From an uncultured Clostridia bacterium (GTDB lineage Bacteria; Bacillota; Clostridia; Christensenellales; Aristaeellaceae): a DNA stretch of 14,337 nucleotides. Below are positions 1 through 6,763 of the stretch, one piece after another. Made by a program: the position numbers and the translations under genes. The stretch covers positions 1 to 14,337 of the forward strand of contig CAMGDO010000005.1 in the NCBI GenBank assembly GCA_946042585.1. The letters are read 5' to 3'. Positions within the stretch are counted from its first letter, which is position 1. Each line of letters opens with the position of its first letter. Below the pieces are notes generated by a model. That model ran no database searches. It saw only the letters and a program-made list of their open reading frames with translations, and was not told the origin of the DNA.

Positions 1-48
1 CGAGAGTCCTCTACGTCTCGTGGGCTCGGAGATGTGTATAAGAGACAG
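1..48. other. Residual Nextera i7 adapter (not biological)
   Basis: Positions 15-48 match the Nextera Read 2 transposase adapter exactly, ending in the 19-base Tn5 mosaic end AGATGTGTATAAGAGACAG at 30-48. Bases 7-14 (TCCTCTAC) match the i7 index I remember as N712, and 1-6 (CGAGAG) resemble the end of the P7 primer (CGAGAT) with one mismatch. Biological sequence starts at 49. A reading frame starting in the mosaic end gives the known artefact peptide MYKRQ. Confidence 0.97.
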
Positions 49-345
49 GAACAGCACCGCATCCCAGATGGAGTAATTATAGCTGTCGTTGACCCGCTTG
101 TTGCTCAGCATCAGCTCATGCACAATGCCGCCCTCGCTCAGCTCGGGCTTTTTCATGTTGGCCGTAGCCCCGCAGATATGCATGCGGATTTCGCTGCTGG
201 CGTTGCCGCCCAGCACAGGACGATCCTGCACCAGCGCAGTCTTTGCGCCGCCGCGTGCGCTGGCAATGGCCGCGCACAAGCCCGTCATGCCGCCGCCGAC
301 CACTACCACATCAAATTCCAGCGAATGCTCCTTGAAACCGATCAT
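49..345 (-). CDS. FAD-dependent oxidoreductase (PF12831-like), 3' end missing
   Basis: Only the first 99 codons are present; the gene runs off the contig at the adapter. The N-terminus carries a dinucleotide-binding fold: a beta strand FDVVVV, then GGGMTGLCAA (residues about 15-24), which binds the FAD ADP moiety. It is followed by the segment DRPVLGGNASSEIRM, which I recognise as typical of the FAD_oxidored family. The start is ATG at 345. Its Shine-Dalgarno AAGGAG (360-355) overlaps the TAA stop of the upstream HAD gene (TAAGGAG), leaving a 13-base gap, so the two are very probably co-transcribed and coupled. Substrate is unknown. Members of this family often sit near glycoside hydrolase genes, which fits the beta-galactosidase upstream, but that link is inference. 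Confidence 0.85.
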
Positions 346-358
346 ATTCTCTCACTCC

Positions 359-1084
359 TTACAGCAAACCGGCTTGCGCCATCAGTTCGCCAAACTTTTC
401 ATAATCATCCACCCGAACGAAGGGAATGCCGTTCGCATACACGTCGTGATCGTTGCCGCCCTCCATATAGTCGTCGCCACAGTACACCACGTCCTGCTCC
501 GTCAGCGCATTCTCCGCCAGATAGCGCTTGAGCGCGTTGTATTTTCCGTACTTCCCCGGCACGATATCAAAGGAGGACGAGCCGCCGATCATCACATTAT
601 AGTCATGAAACAGCTCGCAGACATAGCCATACATCACGCGCCGCCTGCTGCGGTCGGGATCATACGCCAGCTTGTCCTCCACCTTCGCCGCCGTGCCCAG
701 CACGGGGAAGGTGAGCATGCCGGTGGGATGAAATTCCAGTGTGTCGCCGGCAAAGTCATGCAGCCCATACCGTTCCCGAATCAGCGCGGCGCGGCGCAGC
801 GCCTCCTCACGATCCACCGGTGCGCATTCGCTGCGTACAATCTCCAGTTCGCCCGTATGATGATTATACCGGGCATACTGCATGCCGTAATTGCCGATGA
901 TATCAATCGGGAACTGACCCATCTGCGCAAAAATGCGCGGGCAGGTGCCGGCGCCCACCATCAGCAGCGTATATTTTTCTGACAGCTTCTGCAATACCGC
1001 TCGGTTTTCTTCGCCCAGAGGCGACTTGTGCTGCGTCAGCGTTCCATCCAGATCCAACGCAATGAGAGAAGGCTTGTGCGTCAT
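359..1084 (-). CDS. HAD superfamily IIB hydrolase, phosphomannomutase-like
   Basis: A 241-residue cytosolic protein with all HAD phosphohydrolase motifs. Motif I is ALDLDGTLT, with D11 the predicted nucleophile and D13 the general acid/base. Motif II is probably in GAGT at 44-47. Motif III is in FDIVPGKYGKYNAL, probably K181. Motif IV is GDDYMEGGNDHDV (203-215), with acidic Mg-binding residues. The last two motifs resemble eukaryotic-type phosphomannomutase (PMM: FDVFPKGWDK and GDKTMPGGNDHE), so the IIB cap type and a sugar-phosphate substrate are likely. Whether it is a mutase or simple phosphatase cannot be told from sequence. Start ATG 1084 has AAAGGAG about 7 bases upstream. It is first in a two-gene operon with the FAD oxidoreductase, and its promoter is embedded in an inverted repeat (1126-1161). 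Confidence 0.88.
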   Translation of the reverse strand: MTHKPSLIALDLDGTLTQHKSPLGEENRAVLQKLSEKYTLLMVGAGTCPRIFAQMGQFPIDIIGNYGMQYARYNHHTGELEIVRSECAPVDREEALRRAALIRERYGLHDFAGDTLEFHPTGMLTFPVLGTAAKVEDKLAYDPDRSRRRVMYGYVCELFHDYNVMIGGSSSFDIVPGKYGKYNALKRYLAENALTEQDVVYCGDDYMEGGNDHDVYANGIPFVRVDDYEKFGELMAQAGLL

Positions 1085-1123
1085 CCTTTTTCTCCTTTGT
1101 CATTACATACTGCATACATGTTC

Positions 1124-1152
1124 ATTGTAACAGCTTGCTGCCGGAATAGCAA
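1124..1152 (-). promoter_or_regulatory. Predicted sigma-A promoter of the HAD/FAD operon
   Basis: On the minus strand, TTGCTA (1152-1147) and TACAAT (1129-1124) are separated by exactly 17 bases. They match the -35 and -10 consensus at 4/6 and 5/6 positions. Predicted transcription start is near 1117, giving a leader of about 33 bases before the ATG at 1084. Both hexamers lie on or at the edge of the arms of the inverted repeat at 1126-1161. Confidence 0.6.
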
Positions 1153-1161
1153 GCTGTTACA
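1126..1161. repeat. 36-bp perfect inverted repeat, candidate operator
   Basis: Two 14-base arms, TGTAACAGCTTGCT (1126-1139) and AGCAAGCTGTTACA (1148-1161), are perfect reverse complements around an 8-base centre. Neither strand has a T-run after it, and the lacZ terminator is a separate hairpin next door, so a terminator role is unlikely. It covers the predicted HAD-operon promoter, which fits a repressor binding site. No regulator gene is in the window, so the cognate protein is unknown. Confidence 0.65.
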
Positions 1162-1165
1162 TCAG

Positions 1166-1192
1166 AAAAAGGCTGCGTTTTTGCAGCCTTTT
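1166..1192 (-). terminator. Rho-independent terminator of lacZ
   Basis: Stem AAAAGGCTGC (1167-1176) and GCAGCCTTTT (1183-1192) with a 6-base loop. Read on the minus strand, the GC-rich hairpin is followed by TTTTT. It lies 28-54 bases after the beta-galactosidase stop. The stem is flanked by A and T runs, so it could work on both strands, but no plus-strand gene ends here. Confidence 0.85.
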
Positions 1193-1219
1193 CTGTATTT
1201 CCAGAGGCGGCGCCCCGTC

Positions 1220-4177
1220 TCATTCCGCCAGCGGATCCAGCGTAATATGCCACAGAACGTGCGCGGGCGTTTCATAGCAGGACAGCAGCGCCGGGCCGCA
1301 GCTGTTGGAGCCGATGCCCGCGTGCGCCGCATCCAGACACAGCACGCAGCAATTCTCCTCTTCCAGCTCGTCGTCATGCCGCACATCCGCCAGCTGCTCC
1401 TGGCTGAAGGGCAGAGCGGAAAACGCAAACGCCGCGCCCGTCACATGCAGCGCGCCGTCCGCGCCGTAAAGCTTGAGCGACTGCGCGCCCCAGTGGCTGC
1501 CGCTCTCCTGCGGCCGCAGCGGATGCGCATACTGCGTGTCAATGCTGCCGTCAAACCATCCCGGCACAGACGCCTGATGCTTGTCCACATAGCTTTCATG
1601 CGGGCCATAGGCAAAATAGCGCAGCGTACGGAAATCCCGCGGCAGATACAGCCGCAGCCCCAGGCGCGGGAAAAACGGCGTGTTCTGCGCGCGCATCATG
1701 TCCAGGCTGCATTCAATGCGGCCGTCGGCATGCACCGTCCACTGCACGCTGCCGTCCGCCAGCACGGCAATGGACTGCGCGCCGATATGCACGCGCGTGG
1801 TCAGCACGGCGCACGCATCGTTTCTTTCGCATTCCGTGGCAAAACCGCGAGACACGGCATACCGGTATTGCAGCCTGTCCCAGGTATCCCGGATACGCCG
1901 GTCGTTATCCGTGGGAGCGCGCCAGATATTGAACGCCATGGGCGAGAGCAGCAGCTCCTTCTCCCCAACCCGCAGCGAGGCAAACACGCCCTTTGCCGTG
2001 TCATAACGATAGACAAAGCCGTCTCCCTCCAGCGTAATATAGCGTTCGCCGCAGCCGCTGACCTGCAGGCGATGGCCTGTGCGCACAGGCGTTTCCTCCT
2101 GACAAGGCGGCACGCCAATCTGCTCCACACCCATTTCGCAGCCTTTTTCCGCCCAGGGCGTATCGCATGCCTGCACGATGCGCAGCACGCAGCTTGTGCA
2201 GGCGGGAATATCAAAGACCCTTTCTCCATGCGGCGCTATATCCAGCTGCCCGGCAGGAATCTGCAGGGTGTCTCCCCGATCCGTTTCCACAGTCACGGCA
2301 TACAGCCCTTTGGGGGAAACAAAGTCCAGATGGTTTCTCAGCGTGAGCTTTCCTTTTTCCAGCTCCGCTCCGCTCACGCGCAGCGGACGCATGACGTTCT
2401 TGAATTCCAGAAGCCCCGGATGCACCGTGCGGTCTGAGGAGACCAGACCATCCACACAGAAATTGCCGTCATGCAGCGATTCACCAAAATCGCCGCCGTA
2501 GCGATACATCTTCTGTCCCTTCTCATTCACGCCCACGCACGGCGCGTGATCCACCCATTCCCACACAAAGCCGCCGCACATGCGCTTTTCCTGCTCCATC
2601 ACCTGGAAATAATCCTCCAGATCGCCCGGGCCGTTGCCCATGGCATGGCAGTATTCGCACAGAATCAGCGGCTTGCAGTCCGGATGCTCCGCAAAGTAAG
2701 TCTTTATTGCCTCCTGCGAGGGATACATCCGGCTGTAAAGATCCAGCGCATCCAGTTCGACGCACGCCTGCGCCGGGGTGCGCTCATAATGCGTCAGGCG
2801 CGACGGATCAAATCGCTTTGTCCACCTGAGCGCTTCCTCAAAGTTCACGCCGTACCCGGCCTCGTTGCCCATCGAGTAAATCAGCACACAGGGGAAATTT
2901 CTGTCGCGTATCACCATGCGCTGTACGCGATCCAGAATGGCCGGGCCAAAGGCGGGATCGCGGGCAATGGTGTTATACAGCTCCATCTCATGGCCGCCGT
3001 GCATCGACACCACGCCGTGGCATTCAATATCCGCCTCGTCCAGCACATACAGCCCCAGCTGCTCGCACAGCTCATAGAATACCGGCGGCTGCGGATAATG
3101 GCTGGTGCGCACCGCGTTCACATGATGCCGCTTCATCAGCAGCAAATCGCGCTTCACATGCTCCGGCGGCGTATAGGCGCCGGTATCGCAGCTGCTTTCG
3201 TGCAGGTTGACGCCGCGGAAACGCACCACCTGGCCGTTGAGCAGCACCTGGCAGCTTTTCACCTCAATCCGGCGCACGCCCACATATCGGGCAATCGCCT
3301 CGTCTCCGCACAGAAGCACCAGCGTATACAGCGTCGGCGTTTCCGCCGTCCACAGATGGGGCGCATCAATGGAAAACGCACACGCGCCGTCCGTCAGCTC
3401 CTGCTCGCCCAGCAGCGCGCCTTCGGGAGAAAGCAGACGGCACGTCACGCTGCACGCCATGCTGGTCTGCACCTGCACGCGCACATCAGCGGTCTTGAAA
3501 TGCTCATCCGGTTCAGCCTGCACGGAAAAATCCACAATATGCCCTGCGTCGCGGCTCAACAGATAAACGTCGCGGAAGATGCCGCTGTAACGGAATTTGT
3601 CCTGATCCTCCAGATAGCTGCCCGCGCACCACTTGAGCACCAGCGCGCACACGGTATTTTCTCCATCCGCCAGCGCATGCGTCACATCAAACTCTGCCGG
3701 GGAATGCGAAACCTGCGACGTGCCGATGAACTGTCCGTTCAGCCACAGAAACAGGCAGCTGTCCACGCCTTCAAACACGAGCGAATACGTCCTGTCCGCC
3801 CGCTTTTCCGCAGAAAAGACGCGGCGATACAGCCCGCAGGGGGTATCGGCAGGCACATAGGGCGGATCATAGGCAAAGGGAAAACGCACATTGGTGTATT
3901 GCAGGCTGTCATAGCCGTTCATCTGCCACACGCCGGGCACGGGCATATGCGCATGAAGCGGAGCCGCAAAGGGATCAAAAGCCTGCGGCAGATCGCGCAC
4001 GCTTTCATAATAGGCAAACTCCCACTGCCCGTTGAGCAGCATAAACCGCCGGCTTTCCGTGCGGCAGGCGGTGGGATTCTGCTCCCTGTCAAAGGGAATG
4101 AAATACGCATGCGGCGCGCTCTCGCCCGCGTGCATCCTGCTCACATCCAGCGTTTCAAAATACTGTTCCAGCCGCAT
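1220..4177 (-). CDS. lacZ: Beta-galactosidase, glycoside hydrolase family 2 (LacZ type)
   Basis: A 985-residue cytosolic enzyme (E. coli LacZ is 1023) predicted to hydrolyse terminal beta-D-galactosides such as lactose by the retaining mechanism. Order: sugar-binding jelly roll (about 40-215, with DQDKFRYSGIFRDV at 191-204), Ig-like domain (about 217-305), TIM barrel (about 308-600), an inter-domain segment, then the beta-galactosidase small-chain domain (about 705-980, with IWRAPTDND at 751-759). Acid/base is E439 in YSMGNEAG; nucleophile is E508 in ILCEYCHAMGN. RTSHYP and DEADIECHG match GH2 signatures. No signal peptide, so substrate must be imported. Start ATG 4177 has GGAGG at 4189-4185. 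It has its own promoter and terminator, so it is probably a single-gene unit, and no lactose permease is visible. Other beta-galactoside substrates are possible. Confidence 0.96.
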   Translation of the reverse strand: MRLEQYFETLDVSRMHAGESAPHAYFIPFDREQNPTACRTESRRFMLLNGQWEFAYYESVRDLPQAFDPFAAPLHAHMPVPGVWQMNGYDSLQYTNVRFPFAYDPPYVPADTPCGLYRRVFSAEKRADRTYSLVFEGVDSCLFLWLNGQFIGTSQVSHSPAEFDVTHALADGENTVCALVLKWCAGSYLEDQDKFRYSGIFRDVYLLSRDAGHIVDFSVQAEPDEHFKTADVRVQVQTSMACSVTCRLLSPEGALLGEQELTDGACAFSIDAPHLWTAETPTLYTLVLLCGDEAIARYVGVRRIEVKSCQVLLNGQVVRFRGVNLHESSCDTGAYTPPEHVKRDLLLMKRHHVNAVRTSHYPQPPVFYELCEQLGLYVLDEADIECHGVVSMHGGHEMELYNTIARDPAFGPAILDRVQRMVIRDRNFPCVLIYSMGNEAGYGVNFEEALRWTKRFDPSRLTHYERTPAQACVELDALDLYSRMYPSQEAIKTYFAEHPDCKPLILCEYCHAMGNGPGDLEDYFQVMEQEKRMCGGFVWEWVDHAPCVGVNEKGQKMYRYGGDFGESLHDGNFCVDGLVSSDRTVHPGLLEFKNVMRPLRVSGAELEKGKLTLRNHLDFVSPKGLYAVTVETDRGDTLQIPAGQLDIAPHGERVFDIPACTSCVLRIVQACDTPWAEKGCEMGVEQIGVPPCQEETPVRTGHRLQVSGCGERYITLEGDGFVYRYDTAKGVFASLRVGEKELLLSPMAFNIWRAPTDNDRRIRDTWDRLQYRYAVSRGFATECERNDACAVLTTRVHIGAQSIAVLADGSVQWTVHADGRIECSLDMMRAQNTPFFPRLGLRLYLPRDFRTLRYFAYGPHESYVDKHQASVPGWFDGSIDTQYAHPLRPQESGSHWGAQSLKLYGADGALHVTGAAFAFSALPFSQEQLADVRHDDELEEENCCVLCLDAAHAGIGSNSCGPALLSCYETPAHVLWHITLDPLAE

Positions 4178-4216
4178 TGCTTATCCTCCGATATCATATG
4201 AATTGTGTCTGTGTCC

Positions 4217-4245
4217 ATTATACGAAAAAAGCGTTTGAATGGCAA
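4217..4245 (-). promoter_or_regulatory. Predicted sigma-A promoter of lacZ
   Basis: On the minus strand, TTGCCA (4245-4240, 5/6 to consensus) and TATAAT (4222-4217, perfect) are separated by 17 bases. Predicted start is near 4210, giving a leader of about 33 bases. The -35 hexamer lies in the loop of the terminator hairpin of the upstream hydrolase gene, and the spacer contains that terminator's downstream arm and T-run. Confidence 0.82.
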
Positions 4246-4260
4246 TGCCCTTTCAAACGC
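4225..4260 (-). terminator. Rho-independent terminator of the DUF4317/hydrolase operon
   Basis: Arms GCGTTTGAA (4231-4239) and TTCAAACGC (4252-4260) pair perfectly. Read on the minus strand the hairpin is followed directly by TTTTTT (4230-4225). It begins 8 bases after the hydrolase stop codon. It overlaps the lacZ promoter. Confidence 0.87.
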
Positions 4261-4268
4261 CAGCGCGC

Positions 4269-4940
4269 TCAGTAGCCGCATTTTTTCAGATAATCCAGCA
4301 CAATCTTTCCTGCCACGGCGCTGTCCTCAATATAGCTGCCATGGTCCTCGCCCCTGACGATCAGCATTTCGCCGCGGGGCAGGCTGTCTGCAATCAGGCG
4401 CGTGTGCTCGCTGCGGATCAGATCGTACTCACCCGCCGTAACCAGCACGGGAGAATCAATGCGCCGCAGTGATTCGGGCGCGATATCCGGTTCGCGCCAC
4501 ATCAGCTCCGCCAGCGGATCATTTCCCGCCTGCACCCTCAGGCGCAGTTCGTCATACAATTCCTGCGTTACGCCGTCAGGCCGCAGATTGGCGCCGCTGA
4601 CAATCATCGGCCCCACGTCCTGCGGGTGCGCGCTGCCCAGCATAAGCGCTATAATGCCGCCGTCGCTCCAGCCATATACAGCCGTGCCCGCGATACCCAG
4701 CGCCGCAATCAGCGCATGCATGTCCTCCGCCATGTCCATATAGTGATATTCCGTCACCGGGCTGCTCTGCCCGTGTCCGCGGGAATCGGGCGCATACACG
4801 CAGTATCCTGCCGCGGCGAGCTGCTCGATCATCACGCGAAAGGACGCATGCGAGCCGCCGTTGCCGTGAATGAGCAGCACGGGCTTGCCCTGCCCCCGGC
4901 AAACGCAATGCAGCGTGACGCCGTTCACCTGTATTTCCAT
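4269..4940 (-). CDS. Alpha/beta-fold hydrolase (small serine hydrolase)
   Basis: A 223-residue protein with a complete catalytic triad, numbering from the ATG at 4940. The oxyanion loop is LLIHGNGGSH (about 23-32). The nucleophile elbow is GWSDGG with S92. The acid is D173 in AGEYDL and the base H200 in GEDHGSY. The lid region is short, as in small esterases, lactonases and peptide or ester hydrolases; substrate cannot be assigned. An in-frame ATG at 4958 overlaps the stop of the upstream DUF4317 gene as ATGA, the classic coupled arrangement. However, the run GAGGGGGA lies about 8 bases before the ATG at 4940, and the conserved family N-terminus (MEIQVNG) starts there, so I prefer 4940. Either way it shares the DUF4317 transcript. 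Confidence 0.9.
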   Translation of the reverse strand: MEIQVNGVTLHCVCRGQGKPVLLIHGNGGSHASFRVMIEQLAAAGYCVYAPDSRGHGQSSPVTEYHYMDMAEDMHALIAALGIAGTAVYGWSDGGIIALMLGSAHPQDVGPMIVSGANLRPDGVTQELYDELRLRVQAGNDPLAELMWREPDIAPESLRRIDSPVLVTAGEYDLIRSEHTRLIADSLPRGEMLIVRGEDHGSYIEDSAVAGKIVLDYLKKCGY

Positions 4941-4954
4941 GCTTTTCTTCCCCC

Positions 4955-6094
4955 TCATCTGCCGGGCTGAATGGAAACGCTCACGCCGTTGACCTCCACA
5001 CCCTCGTCCGCGCGAATCAGAATATACCGCATGCCGTTGATCACGCGCGTTTCCACCAGATCGCTGTGCTCGGGGTCCACCTTGATGACCACATTGGGCG
5101 TGCGCACCTCAAACTGCTTCACATCCACCACGTTCACCGCGCTCACATCCATGCCGCTACCGAAGCGCTCTTCATACTGCTGCTCAAAGGCCGTCACCTT
5201 TTCCTCCGGCACGCCGCAGGCCTCCAGCGCCTGCCGCACCTGCGGAGCGGAAACCCGCAGCGGCTCGTCAATATGCGCCTGCTTCTGCTCAGCGATTCTG
5301 TCGCGCAGCTGATCCGTCACCGTCTGCACCACCTCCAGGCTGCATTCCTCCTGCAGCGTATCCTGCAGAATATCCCGGAAGGTCTCCTTCTGTTCCACTG
5401 CCGAAACAGGCGGCACCGTGCCAAACACGGTGTTCACAAAGCCCTCGTGATTCTGCGCCGGATCGCGGGTGTAGCACAGCGCGCCATAGATATTGGCGGC
5501 GCGCTCCTCAAACATGGGAAACATAAAGCCAAGCTCTGGCGCGGCGACCACCCAGTTGGTATCACAGGGATGGAACATATTGTCCTGCGCGCAGTAGCTC
5601 AGCGCACTTTTGGTCAGCTTCACCGGGCAGACCGCGCACACAATATAATTGAACACATCGGTGCTCATCTCTGTGACGCGGTGCTCATCCTGCGTGCGGA
5701 AGGGGACGTCATAGGCGTCGTGCGCCAGCAGAATCAGATAGCTGCCCTCCATCTGCACGCCGTCAATCACGCGCTGAAAGAACACGCTCACCATATCGTC
5801 CTCTCTGAGGGCGCTGTCCTTGAGCGCCATCAGCAGCCGGTGCTCGTCGCTTACGCCGACCTGCTCGGTGGCAAAGGGCACATCCACCAGATTTTTATCC
5901 GGCGTGCCTGAAAGCACCTTTTTCAGCAGCGACAGATACCTGTCGCATTCCTCCGCCGGCAGAGACACCGGCGGCAGCTTGAACATGGAGATCACTTCGC
6001 CCTTTTCGCTCACATAGCAGCCGTGAATGCACGTCAGGTTCATATTGTCCTGGGTGAAACGGCGGCGAATCTCATGAATTGCCTTGCTGTTCAT
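4955..6094 (-). CDS. DUF4317 family protein, function unknown
   Basis: A 379-residue protein I recognise as DUF4317 (PF14199). The N-terminus MNSKAIHEIRRRFT, the following GCYVSEKGEVIS, and the SGTPDKNLVDVPF segment are characteristic. No membrane segment or signal peptide is visible. The middle has several Cys and Trp residues (IVCAVCPVKLTKSALSY, about 151-167). About 235-320 is acidic and helical, rich in Gln and Glu. No catalytic motif can be named. An in-frame TGA lies two codons upstream of the ATG at 6094, so this is the first possible ATG; its Shine-Dalgarno (GAGAGG) is unusually distant at about 12 bases. It is the first gene of a two-gene unit with the alpha/beta hydrolase, behind a leader of about 120 bases. 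Confidence 0.88.
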   Translation of the reverse strand: MNSKAIHEIRRRFTQDNMNLTCIHGCYVSEKGEVISMFKLPPVSLPAEECDRYLSLLKKVLSGTPDKNLVDVPFATEQVGVSDEHRLLMALKDSALREDDMVSVFFQRVIDGVQMEGSYLILLAHDAYDVPFRTQDEHRVTEMSTDVFNYIVCAVCPVKLTKSALSYCAQDNMFHPCDTNWVVAAPELGFMFPMFEERAANIYGALCYTRDPAQNHEGFVNTVFGTVPPVSAVEQKETFRDILQDTLQEECSLEVVQTVTDQLRDRIAEQKQAHIDEPLRVSAPQVRQALEACGVPEEKVTAFEQQYEERFGSGMDVSAVNVVDVKQFEVRTPNVVIKVDPEHSDLVETRVINGMRYILIRADEGVEVNGVSVSIQPGR

Positions 6095-6222
6095 GTTTTT
6101 TCATTTCCTCTCAATCCGGCCGGAGCCGTCCCTGTTGTAGCACAAAAGCGGCCTGATGCGCAGCCTGTTTTAGGCGCGCGCCCGCCGCCTGAGTCATCCG
6201 TTTTGTTCTTTTTTTCGTGGAT

Positions 6223-6251
6223 ATATTACCACAAAACCGGCCAAAAGTCAA
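6223..6251 (-). promoter_or_regulatory. Predicted promoter of the DUF4317/hydrolase operon
   Basis: On the minus strand, TTGACT (6251-6246, 5/6 to consensus) and TAATAT (6228-6223, 4/6) are 17 bases apart. The predicted start near 6216 leaves a leader of about 120 bases before the ATG at 6094. On the plus strand the same AT-rich patch reads TATATT (6222-6227) and might serve as the -10 of the divergent DUF6323 operon, but I see no convincing -35 for it. Confidence 0.6.
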
Positions 6252-6301
6252 GTCTTGTATCCCTTCCGCCGCTATGGTATCCTGCCCGGGAGGTGATAAA
6301 A

Positions 6302-6763
6302 ATGTCCGATTTTTCTGCGCTTTTTCTGCCGGATGACAAAGCGCTGCATGCTGCGCTGGATGAATGCAACGCGCTGTCCGCACCGCATGGCATGACGCTG
6401 ACGCCGCAGGATATGCGCATGCTTTCCCTGCGCCGCGAGGAAGCGCTGTCCCGCGCCGGACGGCTGGAATTTGATGCCTCCATCTATCGCAGACTCGTCT
6501 ACGCCTTCTGCGATTCGCCCTTTCTCTCGCCGCGCCTCTATGCCGACATGCTGGGCGAGCTGCTGGAATTATTCTATCAGTTGAAAAACGAAACCGGCGA
6601 GAGCGTTTCGGACGACGAGCTGATTCAGGCGATGCAGGAGAGCTTCAACGGCCGCGCGCAGGGCGATATGACCTATCTGGGCGATATCGTTCTTGCCTCT
6701 GTGTGCCGCTCCGCCCGGGGGCTGAGCGAGGACGAACTGTGGGAAGGAGACATGGAGCCGTGA
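6302..6763 (+). CDS. DUF6323 family protein, function unknown
   Basis: A 153-residue soluble protein that I recognise as DUF6323 from its pattern: a Leu-rich start, GMTLTPQDMRML, the R-rich helix LRREEALSRAGRLEF (about 42-56), AFCDSPFLSP, the segment ELLELFYQLKNETGESVSDDEL (about 83-104) and the following AMQESFNGRAQGD. It looks all-helical, with no membrane segment and no catalytic motif. The frame stays open upstream, but a near-perfect Shine-Dalgarno GGAGGTGAT (6289-6297) places the start at ATG 6302. Its stop overlaps the start of the next gene. I know the family as a clostridial protein typically next to DUF6179, as here; that is memory, not a search. Confidence 0.82.
   Translation: MSDFSALFLPDDKALHAALDECNALSAPHGMTLTPQDMRMLSLRREEALSRAGRLEFDASIYRRLVYAFCDSPFLSPRLYADMLGELLELFYQLKNETGESVSDDELIQAMQESFNGRAQGDMTYLGDIVLASVCRSARGLSEDELWEGDMEP

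Noticed and set aside
34..531. Plus-strand open frame starting MYKRQ, and the similar minus-strand frame at 14065-14322
   Set aside because: Both start codons lie inside the Nextera mosaic end, and the rest lies antisense or out of frame to convincing genes. They are adapter artefacts.
2471..4201. Long antisense open frames (up to 576 codons) opposite lacZ, including 1028-2437
   Set aside because: Out-of-phase shadows of a strong GH2 gene in G+C-rich DNA. The translations are rich in His, Arg and Ala with no domain, and no ribosome site fits.
6278..6283. TATCCT with TTGTAT 17 bases upstream as a promoter for DUF6323
   Set aside because: Transcription would start at or inside the Shine-Dalgarno (6289-6297), leaving no usable ribosome site, and both hexamers are weak.
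6023..6301. Upstream extension of the DUF6323 frame to an ATG at 6023
   Set aside because: It would overlap the divergent DUF4317 gene and its promoter. The near-perfect Shine-Dalgarno at 6289 and the family N-terminus place the start at 6302.
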